Positions 7,130 to 14,908 of a stretch of 42,674 nucleotides of DNA are shown piece after piece. Each line of letters starts with the position of its first letter. Positions within the stretch are counted from its first letter, which is position 1. The notes beneath the pieces are model-generated. The model did not search any database. It was not told the origin of the DNA and saw only the letters and a list, made by a program, of their open reading frames with translations. The position numbers and the translations under genes are program-made. The stretch is from Chloroflexota bacterium (GTDB lineage: Bacteria > Chloroflexota > Limnocylindria > Limnocylindrales > CSP1-4), in assembly GCA_003171255.1 (NCBI GenBank), contig PMYK01000032.1, forward strand, positions 1-42,674, read 5' to 3'.

Positions 7130-7777
7130 TCAGACGCCGACCGGCTCCCGCACCAGGATGACCGTGATTCGACCGGGGGCGATCTCGGCGTTGATGACCA
7201 GCATCTTGTTGACTGCGCTGCGCCGCCCGTACGCCTCCTGAATCTTGGCGTCCTCGATCGGATAGGAGTATTCCTCGACCCGTCGGAAGGCGGTAGCGAG
7301 GTCCGGCACGACCTTCTGCGCCCCAACGACCAGGATGACGCGGCCCGCACCAAAGACTATCGGCCCGAGCTGGCTGCCGGTCATCGAGGCGACGACGATG
7401 CGGCCATCTTCGGTGAGCGCCTGGACGCTATTGATCTGTACGTCCGGGGCCGCGCCGAGCTTGCGGATCTCGCGCATCTGTGTCGCCCGATCCATCGCCC
7501 GAGTCCGAGGCCGAACGGCGTCATAGCGACCGCTCTTCTCGATGACCTCCGTCACGCCGATCTGGTCGAGCGTCATCGACGCACCCTCGCCCACTTCGGC
7601 GCCTTCGGGGATGAGGTTGAGGACCAGCTCGCGGGCAGCCGCTGAGTCGGCGACCAGCTGGACATCGATCCCATGAGCCCGCAGCGCTTCGGCGGCCCGC
7701 TCGAGTGAGGCCGGGCTTGCCGGCCGGGCGAATTCCTCGTTGACCGGCAAGCGTTCGATGGTTCTGTTCTCGTTCAT
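7130..7777 (-). CDS. LUD-domain protein (LutC/YkgG-like)
   Basis: A 215-residue single LUD (DUF162) domain protein. LUD domains occur in LutB/LutC of lactate utilisation and in stand-alone proteins whose reaction is not always known. The fold is seen in EEFARPASPASLERAAEAL near the start, the loop EGAEVGEGASMTL, a central VASMTGSQLGPIVFGA and the terminal VILVREPVG. No LutA or iron-sulfur LutB partner is nearby, so lactate oxidation is not supported. The ATG at 7777 has AGGAGAT about 11 nt upstream; the longer frame is rejected because its extra residues look non-coding. It is divergent from the marR-dioxygenase pair, with 175 nt between, and may share control with it. Confidence 0.78.
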   Translation of the reverse strand: MNENRTIERLPVNEEFARPASPASLERAAEALRAHGIDVQLVADSAAARELVLNLIPEGAEVGEGASMTLDQIGVTEVIEKSGRYDAVRPRTRAMDRATQMREIRKLGAAPDVQINSVQALTEDGRIVVASMTGSQLGPIVFGAGRVILVVGAQKVVPDLATAFRRVEEYSYPIEDAKIQEAYGRRSAVNKMLVINAEIAPGRITVILVREPVGV

Positions 7778-7904
7778 GGTCGTCTCGATCTCCTGGAAGG
7801 TGGCTCGACGGCGAAGCGGCCTCTCGTGGTCGTCGCGCCACTGGCGACGAATGTCCTCGGAGCTTGCCCGTCTACTTCCGCTGTCTATGATGAATAGGTG
7901 CACC

Positions 7905-7918
7905 GTTACCGTGGTAAC
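7905..7918. promoter_or_regulatory. GTTACC-GT-GGTAAC palindrome, candidate MarR operator
   Basis: A perfect 6-bp inverted repeat with a 2-nt centre lies between the divergent LUD and marR genes, 34 nt before the marR ATG. ATTG (7919-7922) and CAAT (7929-7932) add a second small dyad just beside it. The position fits autoregulation by MarR with possible control of both genes. Confidence 0.5.
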
Positions 7919-7952
7919 ATTGTGGACGCAATACTACCAAGGAAGATAGTGA

Positions 7953-8546
7953 ATGTCTACACCATTCTCTCGGACGGGCGGCCAGAACGAACTCGGTGTT
8001 GAGTCGATGCCCGCGACCGGTTCCGTCGGGGACGGCAATGCAGACGGAGCCGCGGCGGAGGCGGCCCTCGCGACCGATGCGGCAGGTGCTCCGGCCGCGG
8101 CGCTCGCCGTAGCCGCGACGGCATTCGCCGACACCTTCGAGCGCTGGGCGAACCGAAGGGCAATCGAGGCGGGCGCGAGCATTCCGCGCCTGCAACTCCT
8201 CTACGCGGTTCACTGCCGCGGGCCGCAGAGGATGGCCGATCTGGCCGAGGCGCTGGCCGTCACGCCACGCAACGTCACGGCGCTGGTCGACGGCCTCGAG
8301 GCCGAGAGCATGGTCCGGCGCGTCCCCCACTCGACCGACCGGCGGGTCACGCTCGTCGAGTTGACCTGCGACTCCGATCGCGTGGCAACGCAATTCGCGG
8401 CGTATCAAGCCTCGATCGCGGGGCTGTTCGTCGACATGAACGATGCCGACCGGAGCACGCTGTTGCGCCTGTTCGAGACGCTTCGGGGTCGAATGCACGC
8501 CGAGTCCGGCTGCTCGACCGCCGCCCAGGAGGCCCCCGATGCCTGA
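7953..8546 (+). CDS. MarR-family transcriptional regulator
   Basis: A 197-residue MarR-type winged-helix regulator, likely binding a small aromatic or phenolic ligand as many relatives do. The first 45 residues are Ala/Gly-rich and look disordered. The DNA-binding part is RMADLAEALAVTPRNVTALVDGLEAESMV (residues 90-118) with wing STDRRVTLVELT. The ATG at 7953 has AAGGA (7939-7943) 9 nt upstream. Its last 8 bases overlap the start of the downstream dioxygenase gene, so the two form an operon and the regulator probably responds to a substrate of that enzyme. The palindrome at 7905-7918 is the best operator candidate. Confidence 0.88.
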   Translation: MSTPFSRTGGQNELGVESMPATGSVGDGNADGAAAEAALATDAAGAPAAALAVAATAFADTFERWANRRAIEAGASIPRLQLLYAVHCRGPQRMADLAEALAVTPRNVTALVDGLEAESMVRRVPHSTDRRVTLVELTCDSDRVATQFAAYQASIAGLFVDMNDADRSTLLRLFETLRGRMHAESGCSTAAQEAPDA

Positions 8547-9378
8547 GCCAAGCGGGCCGAGCGGGCCGAGCGGGCCGACCGAGTCGACTGGGCCAACGGC
8601 CGCCCCGAGTCGAATGCCCGCGGTCTACCTCGGCCACGGCGCGCCAACCCTCATTGACGACGAGCTCTGGCCGGTCGAGCTGGCCGCCTGGGCCGCCGCG
8701 CTGCCGCGGCCCAAGGCGATCCTGGTCGTGAGCGCGCACTGGCAGTCGGCGCCGCTGACACTGGGAGCCGTCAACCCGGCGCCCCTCGTCTACGACTTCT
8801 ACGGCTTCCCGGAGCGCTATTACCAGATCCGCTACGAATCGCCCGCGGCCCCGGAACTGGCGGCTCGGGTCAAGGACATGATGCCCGCCGGCGAGACCGT
8901 CGCCCAACGCGAACGCGGCCTCGACCACGGCGCCTACGTGCCGCTGCTCGTCATGTATCCGGAAGCCAACGTGCCGGTTCTGCAGATGTCGATGCCGGAC
9001 CTCGCGCCGGAGCACCTCTTCGAGATCGGCCGGAGGCTCGCGCCGCTCCGCGACGAGGGCATCATGATCATGGGCAGCGGCTTCCTGACCCACGGCCTGC
9101 CGTTCATCCATGAGTACTGGGATGGCCGCCCAGGCGCGCCCGAATGGTCGGTCGAGTTCGACCTCTGGGCCGCCGAGGTGCTGGGGCGAGGCGACATCGA
9201 CGCGCTCTTCGACTTCCGAAATCGAGCTCCCGGGATGCCCTACGCCCACCCCACGGTCGAGCACTTCGCGCCGCTCTTCGTGGCCCTCGGGGCGGCGACA
9301 GACCCGTCGGCGCCGCCCGCATTCACGATCGAAGGCTACTGGCTCGGTCTCGCCAAGCGCTCGTTCCAGGTCCGCTGA
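8539..9378 (+). CDS. DODA-type class III extradiol ring-cleavage dioxygenase
   Basis: A 279-residue protein of the LigB/4,5-DOPA extradiol dioxygenase group (E. coli YgiD-like), non-heme Fe(II) or Zn-binding enzymes acting on catechol-like compounds. Metal and active-site positions are visible: H33 in YLGHGAPT, H67 in VVSAHWQ, H130 in LDHGAYVPL and a later histidine in LTHGLPF. Length is near the family norm of about 260 plus a 25-residue Ser/Gly/Pro N-terminal extension with repeated PSG. AGGAGG (8527-8532) lies 6 nt before the ATG. It overlaps marR by 8 nt. The true substrate cannot be read from the sequence; a phenolic is the best guess given the MarR partner. Confidence 0.87.
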   Translation: MPEPSGPSGPSGPTESTGPTAAPSRMPAVYLGHGAPTLIDDELWPVELAAWAAALPRPKAILVVSAHWQSAPLTLGAVNPAPLVYDFYGFPERYYQIRYESPAAPELAARVKDMMPAGETVAQRERGLDHGAYVPLLVMYPEANVPVLQMSMPDLAPEHLFEIGRRLAPLRDEGIMIMGSGFLTHGLPFIHEYWDGRPGAPEWSVEFDLWAAEVLGRGDIDALFDFRNRAPGMPYAHPTVEHFAPLFVALGAATDPSAPPAFTIEGYWLGLAKRSFQVR

Positions 9379-9453
9379 GCAGCCACGCGGCGTGGTCCGG
9401 GAGCCGCCTCGCCGGTCCGGCTTGACGGCTCGGCGCGGCCTCGATACGATGCC

Positions 9454-9486
9454 GGCTAATTCCGACTATCTAAGTATGAATTAGCC
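9454..9486 (+). promoter_or_regulatory. 9-bp inverted repeat upstream of the ZIP gene
   Basis: GGCTAATTC (9454-9462) and GAATTAGCC (9478-9486) are perfect complements with a 15-nt A/T-rich spacer, ending 23 nt before the ZIP start. TATCTA (9467-9472) inside the spacer could be a -10 box. This is a good candidate site for a metal-responsive repressor, though no such regulator is adjacent. Confidence 0.55.
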
Positions 9487-9509
9487 CTGCTGCGCCCGAG
9501 AGGAGTCCG

Positions 9510-10295
9510 GTGAGCTTCGCCCAGACCGTCATCCTGGCCGCGTTCGCGGGCGGGACGATCTTCCTCGGTCTGCCGGTGGGGCGGCTGCGCGCGCTCTCGC
9601 GCACGACGCAGGCGGCGCTTACTACGGCCGCCGGCGGCGTGATCCTCTTCCTCATCTACGACGTGCTGTCACAGGCAGTCGAGCCGGTCAGCCGGGCCCT
9701 CGACGAGGCCCGCGCCGGCGACTCCCCAGCCAGGTTCGCCGGTTATGCCACCGCACTCGGGCTGAGCGTGGCCGTGGGCTTGCTGTCGGTCACCTACCTG
9801 ACGTCGAAGATGGCGGCCCGGCGCGTGAACCCGGTGGCGATCTCGCCGAGCCAGGTCGCCATGGGAACGGCCGTGGGGCTTGGCCTGCACAACTTCTCCG
9901 AGGGCCTCGCGATCGGGCAGTCGGCCGCGACCGGCGCGACCACGTTCGCGCTGCTGCTGGTCGTGGGTTTCGCCCTCCACAACACTACCGAGGGCTTCGC
10001 CATCTCGGCACCGCTCAGCGGTGGCACGCCGCCGAGCTGGAGCTTCCTGGCCGCGACGGGAGTCGTCGGTGGCGGCCCGACCTTCGTCGGCGGCGTTCTC
10101 GGCTACGCGGTCGTTTCGCCGGTGCTGTCGATCCTATTCCTCGGCCTCGCGGCCGGCGCGCTCATCTTCGTGTTCAACGAGATGATGGCCGTCGCCAGGC
10201 GCTTTTCACTGCCGATGGTTACAGGCGTGGCGCTGACGATCGGGCTGCTGGCCGCCTTCGGAACGGACTTCATCCTCTCGGCCGCGGGGGCGTAG
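9510..10295 (+). CDS. ZIP-family divalent metal transporter
   Basis: A 261-residue eight-helix inner-membrane transporter of the ZIP family, moving zinc or another divalent cation into the cytoplasm. The two signature helices are intact: GLHNFSEGLAIG (H127, N128, E131) and FALHNTTEGFAI (H157, N158, E161), which form the binuclear metal site. The variable loop between helices 3 and 4 is short and lacks a His-rich stretch. The GTG at 9510 is chosen because GAGAGGAG (9499-9505) is 4 nt upstream. The inverted repeat at 9454-9486 suggests metal-dependent repression. The gene is alone and converges with the M24-like gene 19 nt away. Confidence 0.9.
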   Translation: MSFAQTVILAAFAGGTIFLGLPVGRLRALSRTTQAALTTAAGGVILFLIYDVLSQAVEPVSRALDEARAGDSPARFAGYATALGLSVAVGLLSVTYLTSKMAARRVNPVAISPSQVAMGTAVGLGLHNFSEGLAIGQSAATGATTFALLLVVGFALHNTTEGFAISAPLSGGTPPSWSFLAATGVVGGGPTFVGGVLGYAVVSPVLSILFLGLAAGALIFVFNEMMAVARRFSLPMVTGVALTIGLLAAFGTDFILSAAGA

Positions 10296-10314
10296 TCGAT
10301 CCTCAGCGCCGAAC

Positions 10315-11451
10315 TCAGGCCGAGACGACCGGCTCGATCGGATAGTCGACCAGGATCTCCGGCCCGGCCGCGCCGACGCGATAGACGTCCTCGAACCTCA
10401 CGCCGCCGAAGCCCGGGATCGCCAGCACCGTGTGACCGATCGTCACGGTCATGCCCTCCTGCAAGGGCAAGCTGCGATGCGGCGGGATGATTGTCGGGGC
10501 GGGCGGTTCCTCGAAGCGCAGCCCGATGCCGTGGCCGATGCCATAGACGTGGTAGTCGCCGAAGCCGTGGGCCACGCATACGGCGTGGGCCCTCTCGTCG
10601 AGCTGGGCGGTGGTCACGCCGGGCCGCATCTCGGCCTGAACCGCGGCCACGATCTCGCGGTATGTGGCGATGAGCTCGGCCTGGCGGGCGTCCGGCTCGC
10701 CGACCACGAAGCTCCGGGCCAGGTTGGCGCAGTAGCCATCGATCTGGGGCGTCAAATCCACCAGCACCAGCTGGCCGCGCTCGAGCGGCGCCGGGCTGAT
10801 CCGGCCGTGGAGCATGCACGTCTCGACGCCGAAGTTGACGTAGATGGGCGTGCTCGTGCCGCCGGCCCCGGCCCGCATCATCGCGTACGTCGCCTCGGTC
10901 GCAACTTCATGGGCCGTGACTCCCGGCCGCAGCAGCTCGCGCGCACGAGCCATGCCGACCCCGGCGATGCGCTGGGCTTCGGTCATCGACGCCAGCTCTT
11001 CGGCGTCCTTGATCATCCGTAGCGGGTCCATTACCGGATCCGAAGAAACGACCTCGACCTCCGGGTTGACCTGCCTGAACAGGTCGACCAGGAAGGCCGG
11101 CGTGGCGAACCACATCTGCAGGCCGACCTTGAAGCGCCCGTCCTGGGCCCACGAAGCGGGCGCTGCGGCGGACAGCTCGCGCAGACGCCCGACGACGTCG
11201 TGGATCTGGCCGCCGACGCTGCCGAAGACCCGGACCTCGCCTGCGGCCAGCGAGGCCCGCAGCTCGGGCTCCTCGCCGGTGAAGGCGATCAACTCGGCCG
11301 GGCCCTGGAACGGGATGAGCGCTCGCGGCTGGGCCCGGTCGGTCCCGAACAGGTAGCGGTAGTCGTCGTGGTTGAGGACGACGATGGCGATCCAGCCCCG
11401 CTCGCGCATGGCTGCCTGAATTCGGGCGATACGGTCGAGGCGAACCTTCAC
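10315..11451 (-). CDS. M24 peptidase-fold protein with degenerate metal site
   Basis: A 378-residue protein with an N-terminal creatinase-type domain (1-150) and a C-terminal pita-bread M24 domain (155-378), the layout of Xaa-Pro aminopeptidases. D232, H307 and E354 are kept, but the second metal aspartate is N243 (GYCANLAR), the first metal glutamate is G339 (TVTIGHTV), and the second catalytic histidine, seven residues after H307, is E314. Three of six key positions are therefore lost, so ordinary dinuclear-metal peptidase activity is unlikely. It may act as a metal-free hydrolase, as creatinase does, or as a binding protein. The intact M24 protein at 25195-26349 offers a direct comparison. 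mscL lies 57 nt away on the same strand, but upstream of it. Confidence 0.85.
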   Translation of the reverse strand: MKVRLDRIARIQAAMRERGWIAIVVLNHDDYRYLFGTDRAQPRALIPFQGPAELIAFTGEEPELRASLAAGEVRVFGSVGGQIHDVVGRLRELSAAAPASWAQDGRFKVGLQMWFATPAFLVDLFRQVNPEVEVVSSDPVMDPLRMIKDAEELASMTEAQRIAGVGMARARELLRPGVTAHEVATEATYAMMRAGAGGTSTPIYVNFGVETCMLHGRISPAPLERGQLVLVDLTPQIDGYCANLARSFVVGEPDARQAELIATYREIVAAVQAEMRPGVTTAQLDERAHAVCVAHGFGDYHVYGIGHGIGLRFEEPPAPTIIPPHRSLPLQEGMTVTIGHTVLAIPGFGGVRFEDVYRVGAAGPEILVDYPIEPVVSA

Positions 11452-11508
11452 GTCAGCTCCTTCGGGCGCGGCGGTCGAGCCGTCGCCAGTTCACGGGGAC
11501 GCCGGCTG

Positions 11509-11907
11509 CTAGATGGCGCTCGTGCAGGCTCGGCATTTCGTGGCGTCGGCCGGAACGGCTTCCTTGCAGTACTGACAGGTCTTGGTCGGCGGCGCAGGGG
11601 CCTCGGCAGCAGCCCGCAGGAGCAGCGAAGTGACGAAATAGACGACCAGGGCGACGATGACGAAGGAGATGACGACATTGATGAACACGCCATAGCGGAT
11701 CGCCACTTCCTTCGCGGGATCGGCCGACGCCTTGAGCACGATCTTGAACTGCGAGAAATCGAGGCTGCCGAGGGCCAGGCCGATGGGCGGCATGATGACG
11801 TCGTTGACCAGCGAGTTGACGACGTTCCCCATGGCCAAGCCGATGACCACGGCCACCGCCAGGGCCAGGGCATTGGTCTTGAGCAAGAACGCCTTGAAGC
11901 CAGCCAC
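11509..11907 (-). CDS. mscL: large-conductance mechanosensitive channel with C-terminal zinc ribbon
   Basis: A 132-residue MscL, the stretch-gated pore that releases solutes on osmotic downshock. The N-terminal amphipathic helix and first transmembrane helix (NALALAVAVVIGLAMG, 12-27) and the second (VFINVVISFVIVALVVYFV, 74-92) are typical. In place of the usual charged C-terminal helix the protein ends in CQYC-10-CRAC (C111, C114, C125, C128), a zinc-ribbon pattern. The start is GTG 11907 with GGAGGAGG on the minus strand just upstream. It lies 5' of the M24-like gene and may share a transcript with it. Confidence 0.92.
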   Translation of the reverse strand: MAGFKAFLLKTNALALAVAVVIGLAMGNVVNSLVNDVIMPPIGLALGSLDFSQFKIVLKASADPAKEVAIRYGVFINVVISFVIVALVVYFVTSLLLRAAAEAPAPPTKTCQYCKEAVPADATKCRACTSAI

Positions 11908-12131
11908 AACGACCTCCTCCGACTGCTCGAGTCGTTTCGACCCGACGACGGCGAACTCGGCCGCGCCACCGGCAGCATAGACCAGGCGCGCGAAGTGCCA
12001 GATCCAGGAGCGGGCTGTTCGGCGCGGCGTGGTAATTTGGTCGCGATGCCGGCGTTGATCAGGCTCGGGTGCCTGTCGCCCCGATGTCGGCCACCGTCAG
12101 CCGGCCTCAGCAGCGACAAGGGGAGGTCCGA

Positions 12132-12424
12132 ATGCTCCCGTTTGTTCACAGGCAGGGCTGCGGAGTGCTTGTATCGCTGGCAGTCGTGGCGATTGCCCTG
12201 AACGGCTGCGGCGGCAGCTCCGCCACCGCGGCGCCGACGAGTGGCAGCAGTAGCGCCAACTCCGCCGCCACCGACAACGGCGGTTCAGGCCTCAGCAGCG
12301 CGGCGAGCGCTTTCTCTATAAGGCCACCGATCGCAGCATCGCGTACGAGATCCTGATCGACATCACCAACGTCAACGACCCCGCGAATAAGGTGACCGCC
12401 CCGACCAACCTGACGGTCGACTAG
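12132..12424 (+). pseudogene. frameshifted small lipoprotein
   Basis: GGGGAGG (12120-12126) and ATG 12132 open a lipoprotein: signal segment VLVSLAVVAIALNGC with the lipobox cysteine at residue 24, then a Ser/Ala/Gly linker. In this frame the product stops at 12356 after an arginine-rich tail that does not look real. From about 12305 the +2 frame instead reads FLYKATDRSIAYEILIDITN and continues to TAG 12422-12424; this looks like the end of a small beta-rich lipoprotein, loosely like MmpS/DUF4352-type domains. That second frame is closed upstream by TAG at 12251, so a shift near 12296-12310 is implied. It is either a true decayed gene or an assembly error. The domain also seems short. Confidence 0.55.
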
Positions 12425-12566
12425 CTCACAACCGCGGCACCCCATCGCCTCGAACCAACTGGACGGGCCCGTAGACTTCGCCGGGTCGGGGCGAGAGGAG
12501 CAGGGCCTCCGACCACGAAGGTCCCGGCGAGCCCAGCGCTCTGACCGGCCCAGGCCGAGCGAGGCG

Positions 12567-12986
12567 TCAGAGTCCGAGCAGGCGGCGCTTGGCGGCCGTG
12601 AATTCCTCATCCGTCAGTTCGCCGCGGGTGTGCATCTCCGTCAGCTGCTGCAGTCCGTCCACGCCTGAAGCTGGCGCGGCAGGGCTCGGGCTCAGGCTCG
12701 GGGCGGGTTGAGTGGATGAGGGCGCGGGCCGGCCGCCCGGCGTGGCCAGGAACGCGATCAACCCGACGATCAGGAGGCCCAGAAGCAGCAGCGGGAACAG
12801 GCCCCAAAGGCCGAGGCCGGCATCGAAGCCGCCCATCCTGCCGTAGCCCCGCATCGGACCGAACATCGGTTGCGCGCCGCCATGGCCGGCGTTGATGCCC
12901 AAGTTGTATGCGACGACGCCCACGATCGCCAGCACCACAACGCCGATGACGAGCCCGAGGAGACGCCGGACGACCTTGCTACTCAT
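12567..12986 (-). CDS. SHOCT-domain membrane protein
   Basis: A 139-residue protein with two hydrophobic helices (about 8-28 and 60-81), a Gly/Met-rich loop between them, a Pro/Ser linker (85-108) and a C-terminal SHOCT domain (111-139: LTEMHTRGELTDEEFTAAKRRLL). SHOCT is a short helical module at protein ends, thought to aid oligomerisation; no enzymatic role is known. The ATG at 12986 has AAAGGT about 10 nt upstream. It converges with the broken lipoprotein and is 178 nt from the divergent RDD gene. Function unknown. Confidence 0.82.
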   Translation of the reverse strand: MSSKVVRRLLGLVIGVVVLAIVGVVAYNLGINAGHGGAQPMFGPMRGYGRMGGFDAGLGLWGLFPLLLLGLLIVGLIAFLATPGGRPAPSSTQPAPSLSPSPAAPASGVDGLQQLTEMHTRGELTDEEFTAAKRRLLGL

Positions 12987-13164
12987 GTGCGCAGACCTTT
13001 CGGTGAGGAGATATTGCCCGGAAGCGTGGACTGCCTTGCTTGAGCATTCCTGAATGGTGACGGTGTTCCGCCTGAGAACGTGGGAGCGTTCCGAGCCGCG
13101 GACCCGCTGCTACCATGACGCGCGGTGCGGTGCATGTGGCATCGCGGTCGCCAAGAGGCGGGCA

Positions 13165-13896
13165 ATGGTCGAGGACTGGCAGGGCGGCGCCGGCTCGACC
13201 GTGCCGGGCGACGACCCAACCGCCGGACCCGAGGCGAGCCCGCCGAATGTGCCGCAGGTGCCGCCCGCGGGCTATCCGCCGAAGTGGCCGCCCCAGCCAG
13301 GCTATCCACCCGGGCCGGGGTTCGGGCAGGCCGGCTACCCGCAGGCCGGCTACCCGCCGGTTTACTACCCGCCTTACTACTCGCCCCAGCCCGGATTCCA
13401 GCCTTGGTTCGGGCCTGGCTCCTACGCGCCACCCGGGCCGGGCCCGGGCGTGGTATGGGGCGGCATAGGCCTCAGGTTCGGGGCCCTGGCGCTGGACGCC
13501 GTGATGCTCGTGGCGACTCTCTTCGCGCTCAGTCTGGTCGCGTCGGCCCTTGGCGGCACCGGCACGTCGGGCCGGGCCGACTCGGCCGCCACCGCGGCCG
13601 GGATCGTGTGGTGGTTGCTGGTGATGGTCTATTACCCGACCTGCTGGTACGTCTTCGGCGCCTCGCCCGGGCAGAAGGTCCTCGGCCTGCGGGTCGTCCG
13701 CGCGTCCACCGGGCAGGATCTCGGTATCGGCGAGGTCCTGGTCCGCTACATCATCTTCATCTTCGTCACCGTGGCCATTCCCCTGGGAATCGTCTCAGCC
13801 GCAATGGCGGCGAACGATCCGTTCAAGCGAGCCTGGCACGACGACGTGGCAAGGTCGGTTGTCGTCCGGCGCTTGTGGCCGGAGCCCCGTCGATGA
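13165..13896 (+). CDS. RDD-family membrane protein with proline-rich N-terminus
   Basis: A 243-residue protein. The first 97 residues are a low-complexity Pro/Gly/Tyr segment (GYPP, YPPYY units), the rest an RDD domain with three or four membrane helices. RDD landmarks are R104 and D111 (LRFGALALD), the middle ASPGQKVLGLRVV (167-179) and the closing KRAWHDDVARSVVV (221-234). Some RDD proteins exchange cations, but most have no known function. An earlier in-frame ATG (13054) is rejected because the extra residues are Arg/Cys-rich and unlike the family; AGAGG (13153-13157) supports 13165. TACCAT (13111-13116) is a possible -10. Confidence 0.82.
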   Translation: MVEDWQGGAGSTVPGDDPTAGPEASPPNVPQVPPAGYPPKWPPQPGYPPGPGFGQAGYPQAGYPPVYYPPYYSPQPGFQPWFGPGSYAPPGPGPGVVWGGIGLRFGALALDAVMLVATLFALSLVASALGGTGTSGRADSAATAAGIVWWLLVMVYYPTCWYVFGASPGQKVLGLRVVRASTGQDLGIGEVLVRYIIFIFVTVAIPLGIVSAAMAANDPFKRAWHDDVARSVVVRRLWPEPRR

Positions 13897-14026
13897 CCGA
13901 GCCCGGCTCGTCGGCGCGCTGAACGCGGCCCTGCCGCGGAGCGCGATGGCCGCGGTGGGAAGCAGGGTCAGATGGAGCGGGCGCGAACGATCCATCCGAA
14001 CCGCCCGCGCCCACATGCTGTGGAAG

Positions 14027-14704
14027 CTACTTGCTTGTGATCGTCACGTCCGATGCGGTGCCCGCGCCTGCCGTGCCGGGGCTGGCGCTCGCCGAAGCCG
14101 AGCCGGAGTTTGGCACCACGCCGGTGCCGGATGTCTGAACTACGACCGTGGCTCCGGTGGTCACGTCGGAGCTGGTCGCCGACGTCTGGCTGTGATAGGC
14201 GGTCGAGGAGCCGGTGGCTACCGTGACCGTTCGACCGTTGGCCTCCTGGATCGTCATCGAAGTCGATGTGACGCTCACGACGGTTCCGGTGACCGTGGCA
14301 GCGCTCAAGCGGACGCCGTCGTCGGGCCCGCCGCGTACGAAGTTGAGGGCGCCACTGGCGTTGGCCCCAAGCGCGGGGACGCCGTTCTGGCCGATCGCAC
14401 CGTTGTTGGTCAGGCCGGTGCCACTCTGGCCGCTCGAGGTCGCACGGCCGACCGCGAAGGTGACGCCGCCCAGGGCGACCATCGCTGAGATCACGAGCAG
14501 CACCGAAACCGAGCCGGCGCGCCGCGCTCGATCCGGCCGCTGGGCCGGCAAGTCGCTAGGTGGCGCGGCGTCGGTTGCCGGTTCACCTGGGGCCGCATCG
14601 TCCATGGCGTTGAGTGGCTCCGCAGGCAGCATCTCAGGCTGCCACACCGGGACCTCCTCGCTGGCTGGTTGAAGGACTATTCCACGCTCCATCGGCGTCG
14701 TCAT
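14027..14704 (-). CDS. Ser/Thr-rich membrane-anchored exported protein (DUF5666-like)
   Basis: A 225-residue protein with a 63-residue acidic Pro-rich cytoplasmic N-terminus, one membrane helix (64-86) and an outside domain. Residues 136-192 (VTGTVVSVTSTSMTIQ, VTVATGSSTAYH, TGATVVVQ) resemble the small beta-barrel repeats of DUF5666 proteins. The exterior is very rich in Ser, Thr, Gly and Ala and ends in a (SA)n stretch. Function is unknown. The ATG at 14704 has GGAG 9 nt upstream. It lies downstream of the kinase gene and has its own copy of the 13-bp motif 118 nt before the start. Being Ser/Thr-rich and possibly co-regulated with a GT39 protein O-mannosyltransferase relative, it is a conceivable glycosylation target (inference). 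Confidence 0.72.
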   Translation of the reverse strand: MTTPMERGIVLQPASEEVPVWQPEMLPAEPLNAMDDAAPGEPATDAAPPSDLPAQRPDRARRAGSVSVLLVISAMVALGGVTFAVGRATSSGQSGTGLTNNGAIGQNGVPALGANASGALNFVRGGPDDGVRLSAATVTGTVVSVTSTSMTIQEANGRTVTVATGSSTAYHSQTSATSSDVTTGATVVVQTSGTGVVPNSGSASASASPGTAGAGTASDVTITSK

Positions 14705-14822
14705 CGCAGTGTCTCCAGAGTGTTCGTCAGTTGGTCGGAGGCCTTGGGCCATCCGTACCGGAGCCGTCGCCGACCCAAATCGTGAAGCCGGCGTTCATGC
14801 CCAGTGTCGTTCGGCGATGCTG

Positions 14823-14835
14823 TCGAACTGGTTAC
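14823..14835 (-). promoter_or_regulatory. shared 13-bp motif, copy A
   Basis: On the minus strand this reads GTAACCAGTTCGA. It lies between the histidine kinase stop and the Ser/Thr-rich protein start, 118 nt upstream of that start. Copies with at most one change occur at 17046-17058 and 19590-19602. Confidence 0.6.
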
Positions 14836-14908
14836 AACCGCGGGCGGCGGTAGCCGCGCGGTGCGAGGGACGCGGGCAGCGGGCCGCGGGCTACTGGCTA
14901 CTGGCCCG

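Noticed and set aside
12046-12201. ORF from ATG 12046 with TAATTT 7 nt upstream
   Set aside because: The product is Arg/Cys-rich without family likeness and overlaps the better-supported lipoprotein start at 12132; TAATTT may instead be the promoter of that gene.
13977-14008. GCGGGCG/CGCCCGC hairpin after the Ser/Thr-rich protein gene
   Set aside because: The loop is 18 nt with no T-run on the minus strand, so there is too little support for a terminator.
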